A stretch of DNA of 64,000 nt from Onchocerca lupi (taxonomy: Eukaryota > Nematoda > Chromadorea > Rhabditida > Onchocercidae), in contig JAOVVO010000152.1 of the NCBI GenBank assembly GCA_028564675.1, forward strand, positions 62,001-126,000. The letters run 5' to 3'. The notes below the pieces were generated by a model. That model had not been told where the DNA came from. It did not search any database and saw only the letters and a list, made by a program, of their open reading frames with translations. Position numbers and translations under genes: made by a program. Below, piece after piece: positions 14,190 through 25,986 of this stretch. The stretch's first letter is position 1. Every line of letters begins with the position of its first letter.

Positions 14190-14390
14190 TATGAAATGAA
14201 TTCTGACATGCGAAATGGATTCTAACGTATGAAAAATGGATGCTGACGTGCGAAATGGATGCTGACGTGTGAAATGGACGCTGACGTGTGAAATGGATGC
14301 TTACGTGCGAGATGTATGTTGAAATATATGCTGGCGTATGAATAACGAGATGTATGTTGAAATATATGCTGGCGTATGAATAACGTGTCA
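14190..14390. repeat. 19-bp minisatellite with 38-bp higher-order copies
   Basis: Units of the type GAAATGGATGCTGACGTG repeat with 19-bp spacing ('gaaatgg' phases at 14252, 14271, 14290 and 14309), with decayed copies on the left. To the right a 38-bp unit (GAGATGTATGTTGAAATATA...) occurs twice, at 14309 and 14347, which is exactly twice the basic period. The minus strand reads through as a Ser/His/Ile-rich ORF only because of the repeat. Confidence 0.85.
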
Positions 14391-17300
14391 TAAAACTATT
14401 GGATTGAAACTAAAATGATGGAATGTCTATATTGTGTTACATTATATTTGTGCGCAGAAATGCACGTATATGTGTATAATATCGTTGACAGATACATCAT
14501 AAATGATGCAAATCACCGATATATGTATGATATACATTACTTGGGAATTTACCGAGAGTAGTGGAGAATTAAGCCAACTTTTCCTGCAGTTCTAGCAGAT
14601 TGATTGTCTATTTGTACAGGGTTTGATCATTTTTCTCTGATTTTTGATCTACTATGTTTGAAAATTCACAATTCAATTTCTCGAAAATTCTCTGCTCCTA
14701 CCAAAGGTATCACGATTCTCAGCTTGGAGCAAATCAAATGGAAGAAAGTTATGAGAGTACAGTGTATGTAGAAATAAATCCAATCATTAATTCTTTCCTT
14801 GCGTGCATGTGGATGGATGATGAATGCTATAAGCGTAAAAAACGTAAGCGTAAGTGTACGGATGTTATGGAGAAATAGATGATATTTGCGCTACAACACG
14901 TGTAGCATTCTCACCACGAATTATTTTTTACATGATGCTTGTGGAGTTGGTTTATTTCCTTAATCATTTTATCGGGGAATTCGATGGGAAAAACATAGGT
15001 CGTGTTAAGTTTGATTTCTTGCTAATCCGATTATATATTTCCTGCGGGAAAAAAAAAGAAAAGATTGTTTTTTCGATGGAAATTTCACTTTCCATTCCCT
15101 GTATCCATAATACTCTTTCTAAAATTCCCACCAGCAGAAACATTTCGCGACACACTATTGTCTAAACTCTCTCACATTCATCTTAAGCATCTAAACTATT
15201 TTCTACATTTACCTCAATTGATTTTGTTGAAATCTGATTTTGCATACGTATACATATAAGGTATTGGGTCGTGTGTGGGTGTGCGTACGTGTATACGTAT
15301 GTATGTGATTGTTATCTGGACTTTATAAATCTCAGAGTTAATAACTTGTAAGTTTTCTGGCAGTTCAGCTGAATTTAACTTTCTGATAAATTGAATTTTA
15401 TTGTACATCAGTAGCCAGTGGCGAAGGTTTTCTGTCCTCACTAGATAAATTATCAATAGATAGTTTGTCATTAAATACTATATTTAGGCTAAAGAATGAC
15501 TGTATTATTTGGCGATACAGTTATTAAAAATAATATATTCTCCATAGTACAATCATTTTAAACCCAAATTTATGTGAAAAAATTTATTGTTAGGGGTGGA
15601 AATTCGGCGCAACAATTTGAAATTAATTGGATCAGTGAAAGTTTTCGTTTATAATTGCATTCCTTAATTCTAATATGGAAATTAATCTCGACTCATATTT
15701 TATGACTATATTTAATTGGTCAATTTTTTATTTCTAATTTCATGGAAATTAAGAAGTTACTTCTAAACATTTCTTTCCGAAATACGTAATATCCAAGCAC
15801 TTACTTATATTTTGTGAATTAGATGACTAATTTTCATCAAGAACGGAAGAATTTAGTTATATTTCATTATTAATGCTCAAGAACGATTTTATCAAGTTCA
15901 TTTATTTCATTTTAAGAGGAATGGAATGGGTGACAGAAATCAAGCTAATTTTTGCATATACAAAAGCGAGAAAACTATGTATTACAATGTAAACTATAAT
16001 TTATTTATCATTCGTTATACATTTTTTCAGATATTCTTTTCTAATGTGGACAAGTCAAGTTGCTCATGATAGTCGTAAAAATGCGCTTCAAAACTATACT
16101 GTTAATTTTTCAAGTTCTTCAGATATTATAAATAATCCCATAATTAAGTTCTTTGCTGCATAAAATATGCTCCAAAGTTCTGTATTGTATGCAATTTGTT
16201 ATCAATATATTAGTTGAAGTATGTATGAAGCAGTTATATTCGGTAAAGCGAATGATAAGAAGAATTGTGAGACGAAATGTCATCAACCAATTTTCAAACT
16301 TTCAATGAGTATGACATCTCGTTTGCTTAAATGAAGCATAGGTATTGAATGTGTGTTCGAAGTGGACGATTTTTGGTAAACAGAACTGGAGCGCTATGGG
16401 ATGAAGCAAAAGTTGAATTAAAAGATAAATCTTCCACTTAAACGGTATCGATTTTCAGGGCTGTATTATTTCACAGCTTATTTGACTGTAACAGTTTGTG
16501 ACATATAAAATTGATCGAATGAAGGATTGTAAAAATGAGCGAAGTGATGAATAAAGATAGAAAAATGTATGCATAACGAAAAAGATTGATATATCACATA
16601 CATTCATATTGTGACATCATATACTTTCCCGTACAAGAAATTCCCTTTCACTTAATAAATTACTGTCTGGATGGTGTCTTGTTTTGAAAAAGAAGAGGGA
16701 AGTAATATTTCAAAAAAGGATGAATTTTTCGGGTTAGCAGTTTGTTTGTATTTATGCCACAGGAAAGATACAGAATGCAACCATCAGTAATAGAGGTAGT
16801 AATATCAGTAGTAGTAATAGTAGAACTTAATTGAATAATTCTGATAAATTATAATAATAAGATGATTGTTGTGTTGGCTTTGTTGCTGTTAATTATATCT
16901 TGTAAAATTGCTTTTTCTACGAAATTTTGAAAAATACAATAAAATTTCTATTTGCAGTAAAAATACAGTGAAATTTCTGCCTTGTTACGTTAAAAAAGAT
17001 TAATATCTTAATCAAATTCTTAAAATTTTCAATTCTCTTGTGTTTCCTTCATTCCAGTTTTTCGTTTTATGCAACGCAAGTTTATCTATTTAAGTATTTC
17101 TATATTAAATTGTAAACCTCTTGAAGGATGCCAGCAAGATGTTAACACCTGCATTTAATTATGTATTTTAAAAAATAGAATTATTTAATTGAATTCTTAT
17201 CATCTATCGTAGTTTTTCATATTTGTAAAATCTGATGTAAATAGATCTTTGTTATAGTATAATGATGATATTAGATAAAGTATGGGTGGCCTACATGATT

Positions 17301-17499
17301 TTTTCTGTGTAAATAAGGACATATTATTATTTTTTCTTTCTTGTTTGTAGAATTTGTTTCCTTTTCAGTCGCAGAAATATTTTTCAGTGACTTACTTAAA
17401 TGTTTTTGTTTGAGAATAAGTAGTTTTCGAAACTTATCGTATATAATTTCAGGAGAACAGTTGATTAGGAATTTTATTCCCCAAAAATTGATTCGGAAA
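14391..17499. other. Intergenic stretch, no supported gene
   Basis: Contains several short ORFs on both strands (for example 14654-14878 with a basic KRKKRKRK run, 14854-15165 and 15214-15471). None has homology I recognise, consistent splice sites or a partner exon. A GT/TG-rich patch lies at 15265-15305, and 16780-16830 is AGTAGTAAT-rich. The last part is the promoter or 5' UTR region of the VAP gene. Confidence 0.45.
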
Positions 17500-20228
17500 A
17501 TGTCGAGAAATACGCAAGTGCTCACGATTGAGCCTTCCCATGAGCTTACCTTTAAAGGTTTTTTTTTCTATTAGAGTTAGATAATCTTGAAATGCTTTAT
17601 TTATGTATGGCGACCGATCTATTAATTTATTTGGTGCTGATCATATTAAAATGTCTTTCTTTCACATGTTCTGCAAATAGGAGCTTATATATTATAAATG
17701 TTGGCTTTGTTGATGAGTATTACGTAATTCTGATCTAAAAAAATTAAAGATTAAAAAAAATATTTGGATGAGAATGATATATCGATGATTTTCAGGTCCC
17801 TTTAATGATGTGGTAACTTGTCAGATGAGATTAACGAATCCTACAGAACGTCAGGTTTGCTTCAAGGTATGTAAATATTGTGTTTGTTTATACCAAATTA
17901 GATATATGAAATTATTCATAATTTTTTGGTGGAATTTTTGAATATATTGTTTTGTTTTTCGCTCGAATTTAACAAATGATGTATATTTATATATTTTTTT
18001 TTCCCTTATTGTACGAAGATACTTTAACCAGTGATACATTTCATTTATGTTACATATTATCAGATGTTGAAATACATCCTTAGCTATATTTAGACGACCA
18101 GGAACTAATCATGAGATACTTTTGATAGAAATATACTGCTTTATACCATATCTTTTCGATAAATAAAAAGAGGTGCATTCATGCATGATATATTTCTGCG
18201 AAATTGAGACAATGCATTATTTCAAAAGTACTCGAAAGTAATTTTTCGTTTTCTGAGATACTGAAAGAGATTGTTCTTTTTGGATTAAAGAATCGATTTG
18301 GAGTTCAATTTATTTGTTAAGGTGAAGACAACAGCTCCGAAACAATACTGCGTTCGTCCAAACTCGGGTGTTCTCAGTCCAGGAGAAATGTGTAATGTAG
18401 CAGTTATGCTTCAGCCTTTTGATGCATCCAGTAATGTAGAAATGGAGCATACAAAGCATAAATTCATGGTACAAAGTATATATGCACCATCAGGCGATCT
18501 CTCATTAGGTAAACGGTTATATGTCCTTTCGGATAATAAAAATTCTCCATATCTTCCGTTTGTAGCTCTTACTGAATTCACTAATTTGTAATTTTAAAGA
18601 TAAGTTTTGGAATGTATTTAGTTACAGGTATAATTAAAGGTTCTCGATGAATTAGTTTAGATCTTCGGAGTTTCTGGTTTGAATTTTTTTCTTGCATTTC
18701 AGTTATTCCTTAGGAATATCTAGGAATAACGATGGTATGTTTAGTATAATGGTTCACAGATTAGTTGGGAGTTGAGTAGCGTAATTTCGGTTCTCTTTCG
18801 TGCGCGATGATTTAAATTTGGTGACTAATGTCTGAGGCGAATTGGCCAGCCTCGTCTGAAGAAGACGGAACCCAAGGTATGGCTGTTCACCGCAAGATCG
18901 AAAGTTTAGTCGCTGTATGAGCGCTTTCATCTAATGGATCCTTGAATACTTTAGGAATAGTCAGGTTTCTGGTCGAGTCTTCTTAGATCGGCATTTGGGG
19001 GTATTTGCATTTTGGGGACGGTAGTTCTGTGCATAACTCTGGTTTTCGTGATTTAAAGAAAAAAAATGGTACAGATACTGTTTGGAAAAATGCGCAGCCT
19101 TCCGAACTTATGGATTCGAAGTTGCGAGTCGTCTTTGAACATCCTCTTGCTACAGAATACGGAGGAGATAAAACACCTCCTCGAGTGTCCTCAGAATCAA
19201 AATCTACAAATGGTGGATATGCTGCGGTACTGTTTATTGCTTTATATTTTTCCTAGATGAATTCAGATTTATGAAAAAGTGTAAAAGTAGTTTTGTTTAA
19301 ATTATTTTATGAAAGTTTTCATTTTTAAGTATACTATCCCTCTCTTTTTGCTCAAGTAATTAGGTAAATGATTTGGAATGATTCAGAATATGGATGCCGA
19401 AGTACGTCGTGTAATTGAAGAAAAAAATAGAGTGGAAGCTGCGAAGATTAGTTTGGAAAGGGACAATAATAATCTTAAGGTCAGTGAAATAAATTTTAAA
19501 GTTATGCATTTTCAATACTTGCTTTTTCTCATTCACTTTTCTTCACATATTTTCTTGAACAAACCAAACCTTTAAGTAAGTACAATTTAATTCATATCCA
19601 TATAAGTTTATTGGGAATATCGTGGTTTCGTTATTTCCACTTTAATTGCATCTCAGTTTATTAGATTCTTTTAATTTCAGGCTCGACTTGCTGCACTTGA
19701 GGCAATTCCTCAAGTCACGGGTAATCAGACAATAGAAGGTGGAATCACAGTTATTCAGGTGAGCTGTTATATTGTTGAAATGTACGCAAGCGCTTCATAA
19801 TAAACTTTTTGAATTATTTTTTATCAGCAATGAAATTTCTACATTTATGCGCGGCTAAATTAACTAGTACAGCGCTCCGAGTAAATGGAACATAATGAGT
19901 TGATTGGGTTGCCGCTGAATTTCTCTTGCTAACTCATTGTATAAGCAATATTTAGCAAAACTAAGTAAACGCTCATATGAATTACTTGAACAGTCCAAAT
20001 GATTTCATGCTGTAGTTATATTTCACGACGAAATCAATTTAAAAAATTAGATAGATGAGGAATTCCCTTAACAGATCCTTATGATTTTTCTAGTGCACTA
20101 TCATTTTAGAAATCAAAGCCTAAAAAATTATATCATCTGCTTGCAGTGGATTTTTTAATTATTTTCAGGTGATGCTGATTTCATTTGCTGCTCTTATGTT
20201 TGGACTCATTTTTGGCAAACTTTTTTGA
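17500..20228 (+). CDS. vpr-1: VAP: VAMP-associated protein, MSP domain, tail-anchored
   Basis: ER tail-anchored receptor for FFAT-motif proteins at membrane contact sites. Seven exons: 17500-17557, 17796-17866, 18322-18508, 19075-19226, 19387-19479, 19681-19758 and 20169-20228. All are GT-AG with matching phases and give 232 aa, close to the usual 240-250. The N-terminal MSP domain contains LTIEPSHELTFKGPFNDV, then LTNPTERQVCFKVKTTAP and YCVRPNSGVLSPGE, the conserved VAP FFAT-binding surface. A coiled coil follows (VRRVIEEKNRVEAAKISLE) and a C-terminal membrane anchor with a GxxxG motif (MFGLIFGKLF). Nematode MSP-domain cleavage and secretion is known for the C. elegans homolog but cannot be read here. 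An in-frame stop (19369-19371) fixes the exon-5 acceptor at 19387. Intron 3 holds a candidate alternative first exon. Confidence 0.95.
18828..18876 (+). CDS. Candidate alternative first exon of the VAP gene
   Basis: Inside VAP intron 3 an ATG at 18828 opens 16 codons (MSEANWPASSEEDGTQ) ending in a phase-1 donor CAAG|GTATGG. The stretch is markedly GC-richer than its surroundings. Phase 1 is exactly what VAP exon 4 (19075) requires, so splicing would give a product that lacks the MSP domain but keeps the coiled coil and membrane anchor. No acceptor precedes it in a usable frame, so a cassette exon is less likely. It could be chance or part of another transcript. Confidence 0.35.
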
Positions 20229-21926
20229 AATGGATATATTTTTTGTGTTTTGCTAAGACGATAAAAGCTGACATATAATTATTCATCTCAATAGAGAAAT
20301 CTAAAAAGTTAGCATGATGTAAATCCATCTCATCTATGAATGATTACAATATTTTTTTTTTGTTGTTGTCCAGTTATAAGTTTGCTTTTTAATCTTTCCT
20401 CTTTTATTCATTTTCGACATATTTGGACACAGTAAATTTCACTGAACCGTTCATTTATTTTCTTTTGTTGCTTCCCTTTTCTCTGTTTAAAAATAATGAT
20501 GCCAGGTAAAATATTATTTCCGCTTCTTTGGATGTTGGATTTTGGCATGATTTGTAAAAGGAGAATCAAGAAAGGAATATGAATAGGGCAAATTTACTTC
20601 CCTGATTTTAAATTTTCAATTTATTGGTCTTAATCTTGCGGAGACGTCAGTATATATCGAGTACTTTGTCTCTCTTTCTCTTCTCATCTGAATTTGAAAG
20701 AAACACTTTTAGAATGTGCAATAACCTGAAATTTTCAGTTGCCAACATCAATATTTAATGTAGCAACAAATGTGAAGACGATCTTCTGTTTAGGATGTCA
20801 TGGTGCAATTTTTTTTCTTTTTCTTTTTTTTTTTTTTTTTGACGAAATGAAAGTAGCAAAAGCAATATAGCAACTTTTTAACTGTAACATAATTAAAGAA
20901 TCGAAGTCTAATGTCTAACATTTTGTTTAAATATGAACTTCGCTTATTAATTACTCTTTTTGTTGGAGAAATATTGAATAAAACTATTGCAGCTTATTAT
21001 TACGAAAAACTATTCCAATCATTTGCCTTTTAGCTTCATTTGTATTTCAATAAGTGAAATCTGCAGATGAAATTGTGTTATGAATTTTGGATTTTTTTTT
21101 CTGAAGATAATACTTATGATTTAATACAGCTGAGTCTGTTAGGATTATAGTATTTTTTTGGCAAGATTGATGACTTCAGAATGATACATAGAGATGATGA
21201 AGTCTTTTGTTCATTGTCACATGTATTTATTATACTTGATAGATTTTATTTTCCTTTTCAAATTGAAGTTTTAAAAATGGACTGTCTGATCTTTTTGTTT
21301 GTTTTCACTGTTAATATTCGTTAGCCACTCAATTACCAAATTTTATGTATGTTTCTTCGGTGAAATAAACATAGTCATTTTTTGATTTTTTCTTCATCTA
21401 TGATCTTGCATTACAATTATGATTTTTTTCTTTAAATCATCGGGTTGCTTAAGACAGATAATGAATTAAGTTTAGCAATTTTGTGAGTTAACTGTTGAAT
21501 TAAAATTAGACATAATTTTGATTTTCAGAGACTTGTAACTCGGTTTAAATTTGGAGCTTTGTGTTTTCAATAGATTTCCCATGAAACATTTCATAATGTT
21601 GAAGAAGTTATTGCAGAATTAAATTCTGCTTTTTGTATGAAAGTCTGTGATATTATGTTTTGTTTATAATATATACATATATTGTTTTAGGACTTCCTAC
21701 TAAATTTTCATTTTCTTAAATAAGATGCAGGATATGTTGCGCTGTTTCAAATATCGAGAACCATAAAGTAGTTATCAAGAAGTAGGTAAATCGTGATATT
21801 TTTATTTATTTCTGATAATTTCTATATGGTTTAAGACCGTTTCTTCAAAGGTACAGGTTGATGATCTTGATCCTCTAATTCAGTCCATTCAAATGCTTAA
21901 TTACCGTAGTAGTTTTATGAATAATA
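20229..21926. other. Intergenic stretch between VAP and the next gene
   Basis: Probable VAP 3' UTR followed by AT-rich sequence. Several exon-like fragments occur next to acceptor-like sites (for example after TTTTCAG near 20739 and around 21573-21650) but do not join into a frame. An acceptor followed by a 29-codon open frame (VDDLDPLIQSIQ..., about 21857-21943) ends at a good donor, but its phase does not fit the next exon. Confidence 0.4.
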
Positions 21927-22326
21927 ATGAAGATTATTCAAACGTAAAGTCATTTTCCATACTATGTTGATGTAATAATTTATTTAGATTGATGGATTTC
22001 CATGAATTAATCGTACGTCATGCACTAAGATACAATTATGTCAAAGTTGCTCGAATATTGATCGCATCGCTTACCAATGAAATGCATCTTGAATTTGCAT
22101 TTTTCGTCATGAAACATATCATTAGCCATCGGAAATATGCTAATTATTCAATTGTTCGGGAATTAGCCAAGCAATTGTCAACGTATAAATTTCCATCAAC
22201 AAATCAAGAATGTAATGTATACCGAATTGAACGAGCGGTTGCTTATATTGTTGGTGCTTTTATTGCAGCAATCTCATGTTTTGTTTCTGTGATTAAGTGA
22301 CAAATTTCAAGTTATCTTTATATATG

Positions 22327-22370
<44 letters not shown>

Positions 22371-23389
22371 ACGAGAAAAAAGTAATGAATTTAAGCAGAC
22401 ATAATATTTGGATAGTGGCAACTGTAATTAGGAATAATAGATTTGTAGCATTGAAATATAACATCATTTTCGATTATCATTCAAGCATGTTTCCAAAAAA
22501 TATTTTCTTAAGTATTGAGGAATTTCTGTTTCTAAATCAGAGAGTTCTTAAAAATTTTATTCTGAACATTGCAGATCCTGATGAATGATCTCATTGCTAC
22601 GAAGGGTAATCCACGAAGAAGGGCGAGTTTTATTTCTACAATTAGAGAACATTTACCTAATACTGGAAAATTCGAGGTCAATTTTGAGCCCCTTCATTTG
22701 ATAATACACTGAAAATGCTGCAAGATTTCAACATTCCTATGCTATTCCAAACTTTAGTCTTTTTTTCTTGAAGATTCCAGTATGGATTTAGAACTTTCTC
22801 ATTTATATTACTGTAACAATTGAAAACAATCTGTAAAATCACACTCATATAAGCGAAATTTCCAAAGGGGTCATGTTATCCATTCTTTAAAATATTTTAG
22901 AGTTAGAAATCCCTTTGATTTTTTGAATTCTTTACCAGCAATAAGCAAAAATTTTTCTCATTTTGTGTTACTGGTTCTGTTACAATTCAATATTGTTTTC
23001 AGAAACTTGATGCTGAAATTAGGAAAAGTCGTGTAGGTCTTCTAGCAATTACAATGAAGGAACATCGAATCAATTGGTTACAAAAGGAATTTGATAGCCG
23101 AGCTGAAAAGATATCCGCACAAATTGACAAACACTTGGATATTTTACGAATGGACTTATTACCACCACTAGAAGGATTTGCATTGGAAAGGTGGGCACAG
23201 AGTTGTATACCTGAGCAGGTTGCTTTGGCGGACATTGTTGCATCAAATGGTCTTTGCGAGGAAAGTTTACTGCAATATTTTGAACTTATTCGGGATACAC
23301 CAAGTCTTAGTGTTGATTTCTTCCATGCAGATTCGAGTGACTTATTTAAGGAACGACAGGAAATTCCGCATTGTGTAATTATTGATTGA
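21927..23389 (+). CDS. Unrecognised helical protein, about 251 aa
   Basis: Best-phase model: 21927-21943, 21988-22237, 22575-22676 and 23003-23389. The last two exons are secure: ILMNDLIATKGNPRRRASF, then a 128-aa terminal exon from KLDAEIRKSRVGLL to QEIPHCVIID. Exon 2 reads HELIVRHALRYNYVKVARI, an all-helical, PPR-like stretch. Its donor is uncertain because four in-frame GT codons lie in a hydrophobic tail (AVAYIVGAFIAAISCF). If unspliced, it ends at a stop after VIK as a membrane-anchored short form. The start at 21927 is preferred because its phase fits exon 2. The charged C-terminal part (HRINWLQKEFDSRAEK) could be a coiled coil. I do not recognise the family; a mitochondrial PPR-type ribosomal protein is one guess without real support. 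Confidence 0.6.
22321..22372. repeat. Compound (TA)n(GA)n microsatellite
   Basis: A TATATA run passes directly into GAGAGA (22321-22371), within an intron of the unrecognised 251-aa gene. Confidence 0.95.
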
Positions 23390-24205
23390 TTGTATAAAGA
23401 TATATTAAGGTAAGTCACATTATTATTGTAAATGAAAATAGACCAAATGATCCGTTTTAATTGGAATAAATAGTGCGTTCTCTTCTAGTAAATTACACTG
23501 AGGATAAATTTACTGTATTTAAAAAGATATTACCGATTCACTTTCTAAGAATCTCAAGTTCATTTTATCCTGTAAAGAAAAAATTTCACGAGATTAATTA
23601 AGTAGTAGTACTTGAAGAGCAATTAAATTCAAATACATTAAATTATTATGAGCGATATTAAATTAAAATTCGAAGTTTCAAAATCTGATCGTGCCATACG
23701 CTTTAATCCACGAAATGATCCAAACTTATCATAATTTTTTGTTACTTGGAAATTTTTTTCCTGAACCTTAAAAATGCAGTTGAATAGCAGAAGAAATACA
23801 TTTGAATACTTCTTAAGAACCTGATATTTTTCTATTGATTTGCAGGAAAAGCTTCCTTATAAAATCACAGAAAGGTGCACAAATAATATTTCCTCAAGAG
23901 AAAGCAATTGAAAAAATACTTTTTGGAAACAAATAGCAAGATGAAACACGCTAACCGGAAAAAACTTTTTTTCTAAGCTCGAAAAATGAAAGTAAATTTC
24001 ATCGAAAGATAATTTAGAATTCTTCTTTGCTATTCTTAAATTCGTAAAAATATGCTAGATTTTCAAGCTACCATATTCTTTCCATTTTCTTTTCATACGC
24101 AAAAGCATCCAATCTTTATATTACTGTCCATTTGCAAAATTTAAGAACTAAAATAGTCTTCCGTGGGTATTTTAATATTTTTTTTAAAAATATATGTGAT
24201 TCACA
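23390..24205. other. AT-rich stretch downstream of the 251-aa gene
   Basis: Noncoding AT-rich sequence, probably including the 3' UTR of the upstream gene. No ORF or RNA was identified. Confidence 0.5.
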
Positions 24206-24416
24206 CTGCTATAAAATATCATTCGAAATAGCGTGCAACTATTGTAAATGATATAACCCATCAAATCAGTATAAAATTATTATCAGATATTATCATCCAG
24301 CCACGCTTCGCATAAAATATCATTGAAAATAGCGTGCAACTATTGCAAATGATATAACTCATCAAATCAGTATAAAATTATTATCAGATATTATCACTCG
24401 GCCACGCTTTGCGTAT
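24206..24416. repeat. 101-bp tandem duplication
   Basis: Two near-identical copies beginning ATAAAATATCATT at 24211 and 24312. Each runs through GCGTGCAACTATTG and ATCAGTATAAAATTATT to a CCACGCTT end. It lies at the left edge of the mobile-element island. Confidence 0.85.
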
Positions 24417-24829
24417 CCAACTCCAACTAATCTATATAAATAAAGATGTCAATGTTCGTTCAAAATCTTGAAAAACCTCCGGAAGTTCTTAAACACATTC
24501 CTTATCCACATTAATTCAAAATTTTTGATACCGTAGTTTTGGCACAACATTGCACTTGAATAAGCGCATGTTTTTAAGTATTCATCGATTGATTATAAAT
24601 TTTCACACGCGTTGCATTCGAATAAGCACATGTTTTTAAATAAATAAAGCGAATAATTTAAGATTCCCGTTTGTTTTTTGCTTTGTGAGGGATGCAGTTC
24701 GTTTATTTTTTGATTTATGGCGAATGTAGTTGCGTCGCACAAACGTCGAGGTCATGGTAGTGTGTAATGAAATTTTTCATTAAGCAATTTATTTCACAAT
24801 GCTTATGTGTATACAATATTTTTTGTTAT

Positions 24830-24920
24830 TTTTTTGTTATTGTAGATATATATAGTTTGTCTGGTTTGCCGACTTCAGAATACACAACATATGGTTGACC
24901 AGTGAGAAACAATCAGTCTC
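24830..24920 (-). pseudogene. Helitron helicase C-terminal end, left of LTR insertion
   Basis: On the minus strand the sequence reads TDCFSLVNHMLCILKS then ANQTNYIYLQ and a stop. This is recognisable as the decayed C-terminal end of Helitron Pif1-type helicases, where the family pattern is 'CFSHGQLYVACSRV' followed by a 'NLyiYa' segment. Its upstream coding continues at 26477 on the other side of the LTR element. Confidence 0.7.
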
Positions 24921-25331
24921 TGTCGGAGAAATCCGAAAATTATAACTAGTATAAACAAAGAATGATAAAGTTCATGAAGCGCGTAGTTTCAAATGGATCA
25001 ACAAATCGGCAAACACACTTGCTGCCAAAACAATAAACAAAAGGACAAAATTTTTCTCGCCAAAGTGTTCCGACAACAGCTAAACAAGGCGAAGTCGACC
25101 AATCGTGAGGCAACAAGTCATAGATCAGGAAAGAAGAAGGAGTCTCGGAAGAATATAAAATATTCGGATTTTGGAGCACAGTTAATTTTGTTTGGAGTTT
25201 AATAGCAACAGCAGAAGTTCGGGGCAATACGGTAAGCGGACAATCAAGGAGCAGTGTTTTTTTCTATGATTGACAAAGAATACATTGATTTTGGATATTC
25301 TCGGGTAGTCTTTTGTTCGTAATTGTTCTGG

Positions 25332-25363
<32 letters not shown>

Positions 25364-25434
25364 ATAATAAATTCTTTCTTCAAACAGAATTCGTCTTTGT
25401 CGCAACAGACATAATTTAAAAAGATTTTGCGACA
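24921..25434. repeat. 5' LTR
   Basis: 514 bp with TG...CA ends. It contains a TATA-like GTATAAACAAAG at about 24951 and a T30 tract at 25333-25362 that is absent from the other LTR. Orientation is assigned from the primer-binding site immediately to its right. Confidence 0.9.
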
Positions 25435-25437
25435 AAT

Positions 25438-25454
25438 TGGTGCCCGAGTTGGGG
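25438..25454 (+). other. Primer-binding site of the LTR element
   Basis: TGGTGCCCGAGTTGGGG starts three bases after the left LTR. TGG is the complement of a tRNA CCA end, so the primer tRNA would end CCCCAACTCGGGCACCA. I could not assign the tRNA from memory. Confidence 0.85.
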
Positions 25455-25559
25455 TCTGAATATCATCCTTCGATCAGAGTCAACTTCAATATGAAACTAG
25501 CAATCAGGTCGAATAGAGCTCTCAGAACTTCTCAAAAAAGATTCGAGGAGCAGTCCTTC

Positions 25560-25830
25560 GATCAAAACTAATTGAGAAGTTTGCCCGGTAATCGATCCAA
25601 GAAAAGTTAATGAAGGAAGAGATTGGAATTAATTACACTCGAAACTAATTGAAAAGGTTGCCCGGAAATGGACCCAAGAAAGGATAACGAACAAATAATT
25701 CGGGATTAGCTACATTCAAAACTAATCGGAAAAGTTATCCGGAAATAGATCATAACAAGTTAACAACAAAGCAATTCGGAATCCCTACATTCAAAACTAA
25801 TTGGGGAAGTCATCCGAAAATGAAAATTCT
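25560..25830. repeat. Internal tandem repeats of about 76 bp in the LTR element
   Basis: Four imperfect units with ACTAAT at 25567, 25644, 25721 and 25796. Each is followed by a GAAAAGTTGCCCGGAAAT-like segment. They make up about half of the interior. Confidence 0.8.
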
Positions 25831-25986
25831 AGAAATCATAGTGATAGGAACCCAAAAATTCAGTCAACAAAGTGCGAGAAATCAGTGCAAAGAATGGAAC
25901 AAGAAGAACCTATCGCTTTACGAATCAGAAGTGCTACCAAATGTCGAATTCTTCCTCATCAGGATCTCCATTTCTTTCGGTGGGAA

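Noticed and set aside
14110..14391. 93-aa minus-strand ORF
   Set aside because: Translation of the 19-bp minisatellite.
22999..23418. 139-aa minus-strand ORF
   Set aside because: Antisense of the terminal exon of the 251-aa gene, whose plus strand has matching splice sites.
24946..25227. 93-aa minus-strand ORF, with a 121-aa relative at 25934-26299
   Set aside because: Both are the same antisense stretch of the two LTR copies. The shared frame reflects LTR duplication, and nothing suggests a gene.
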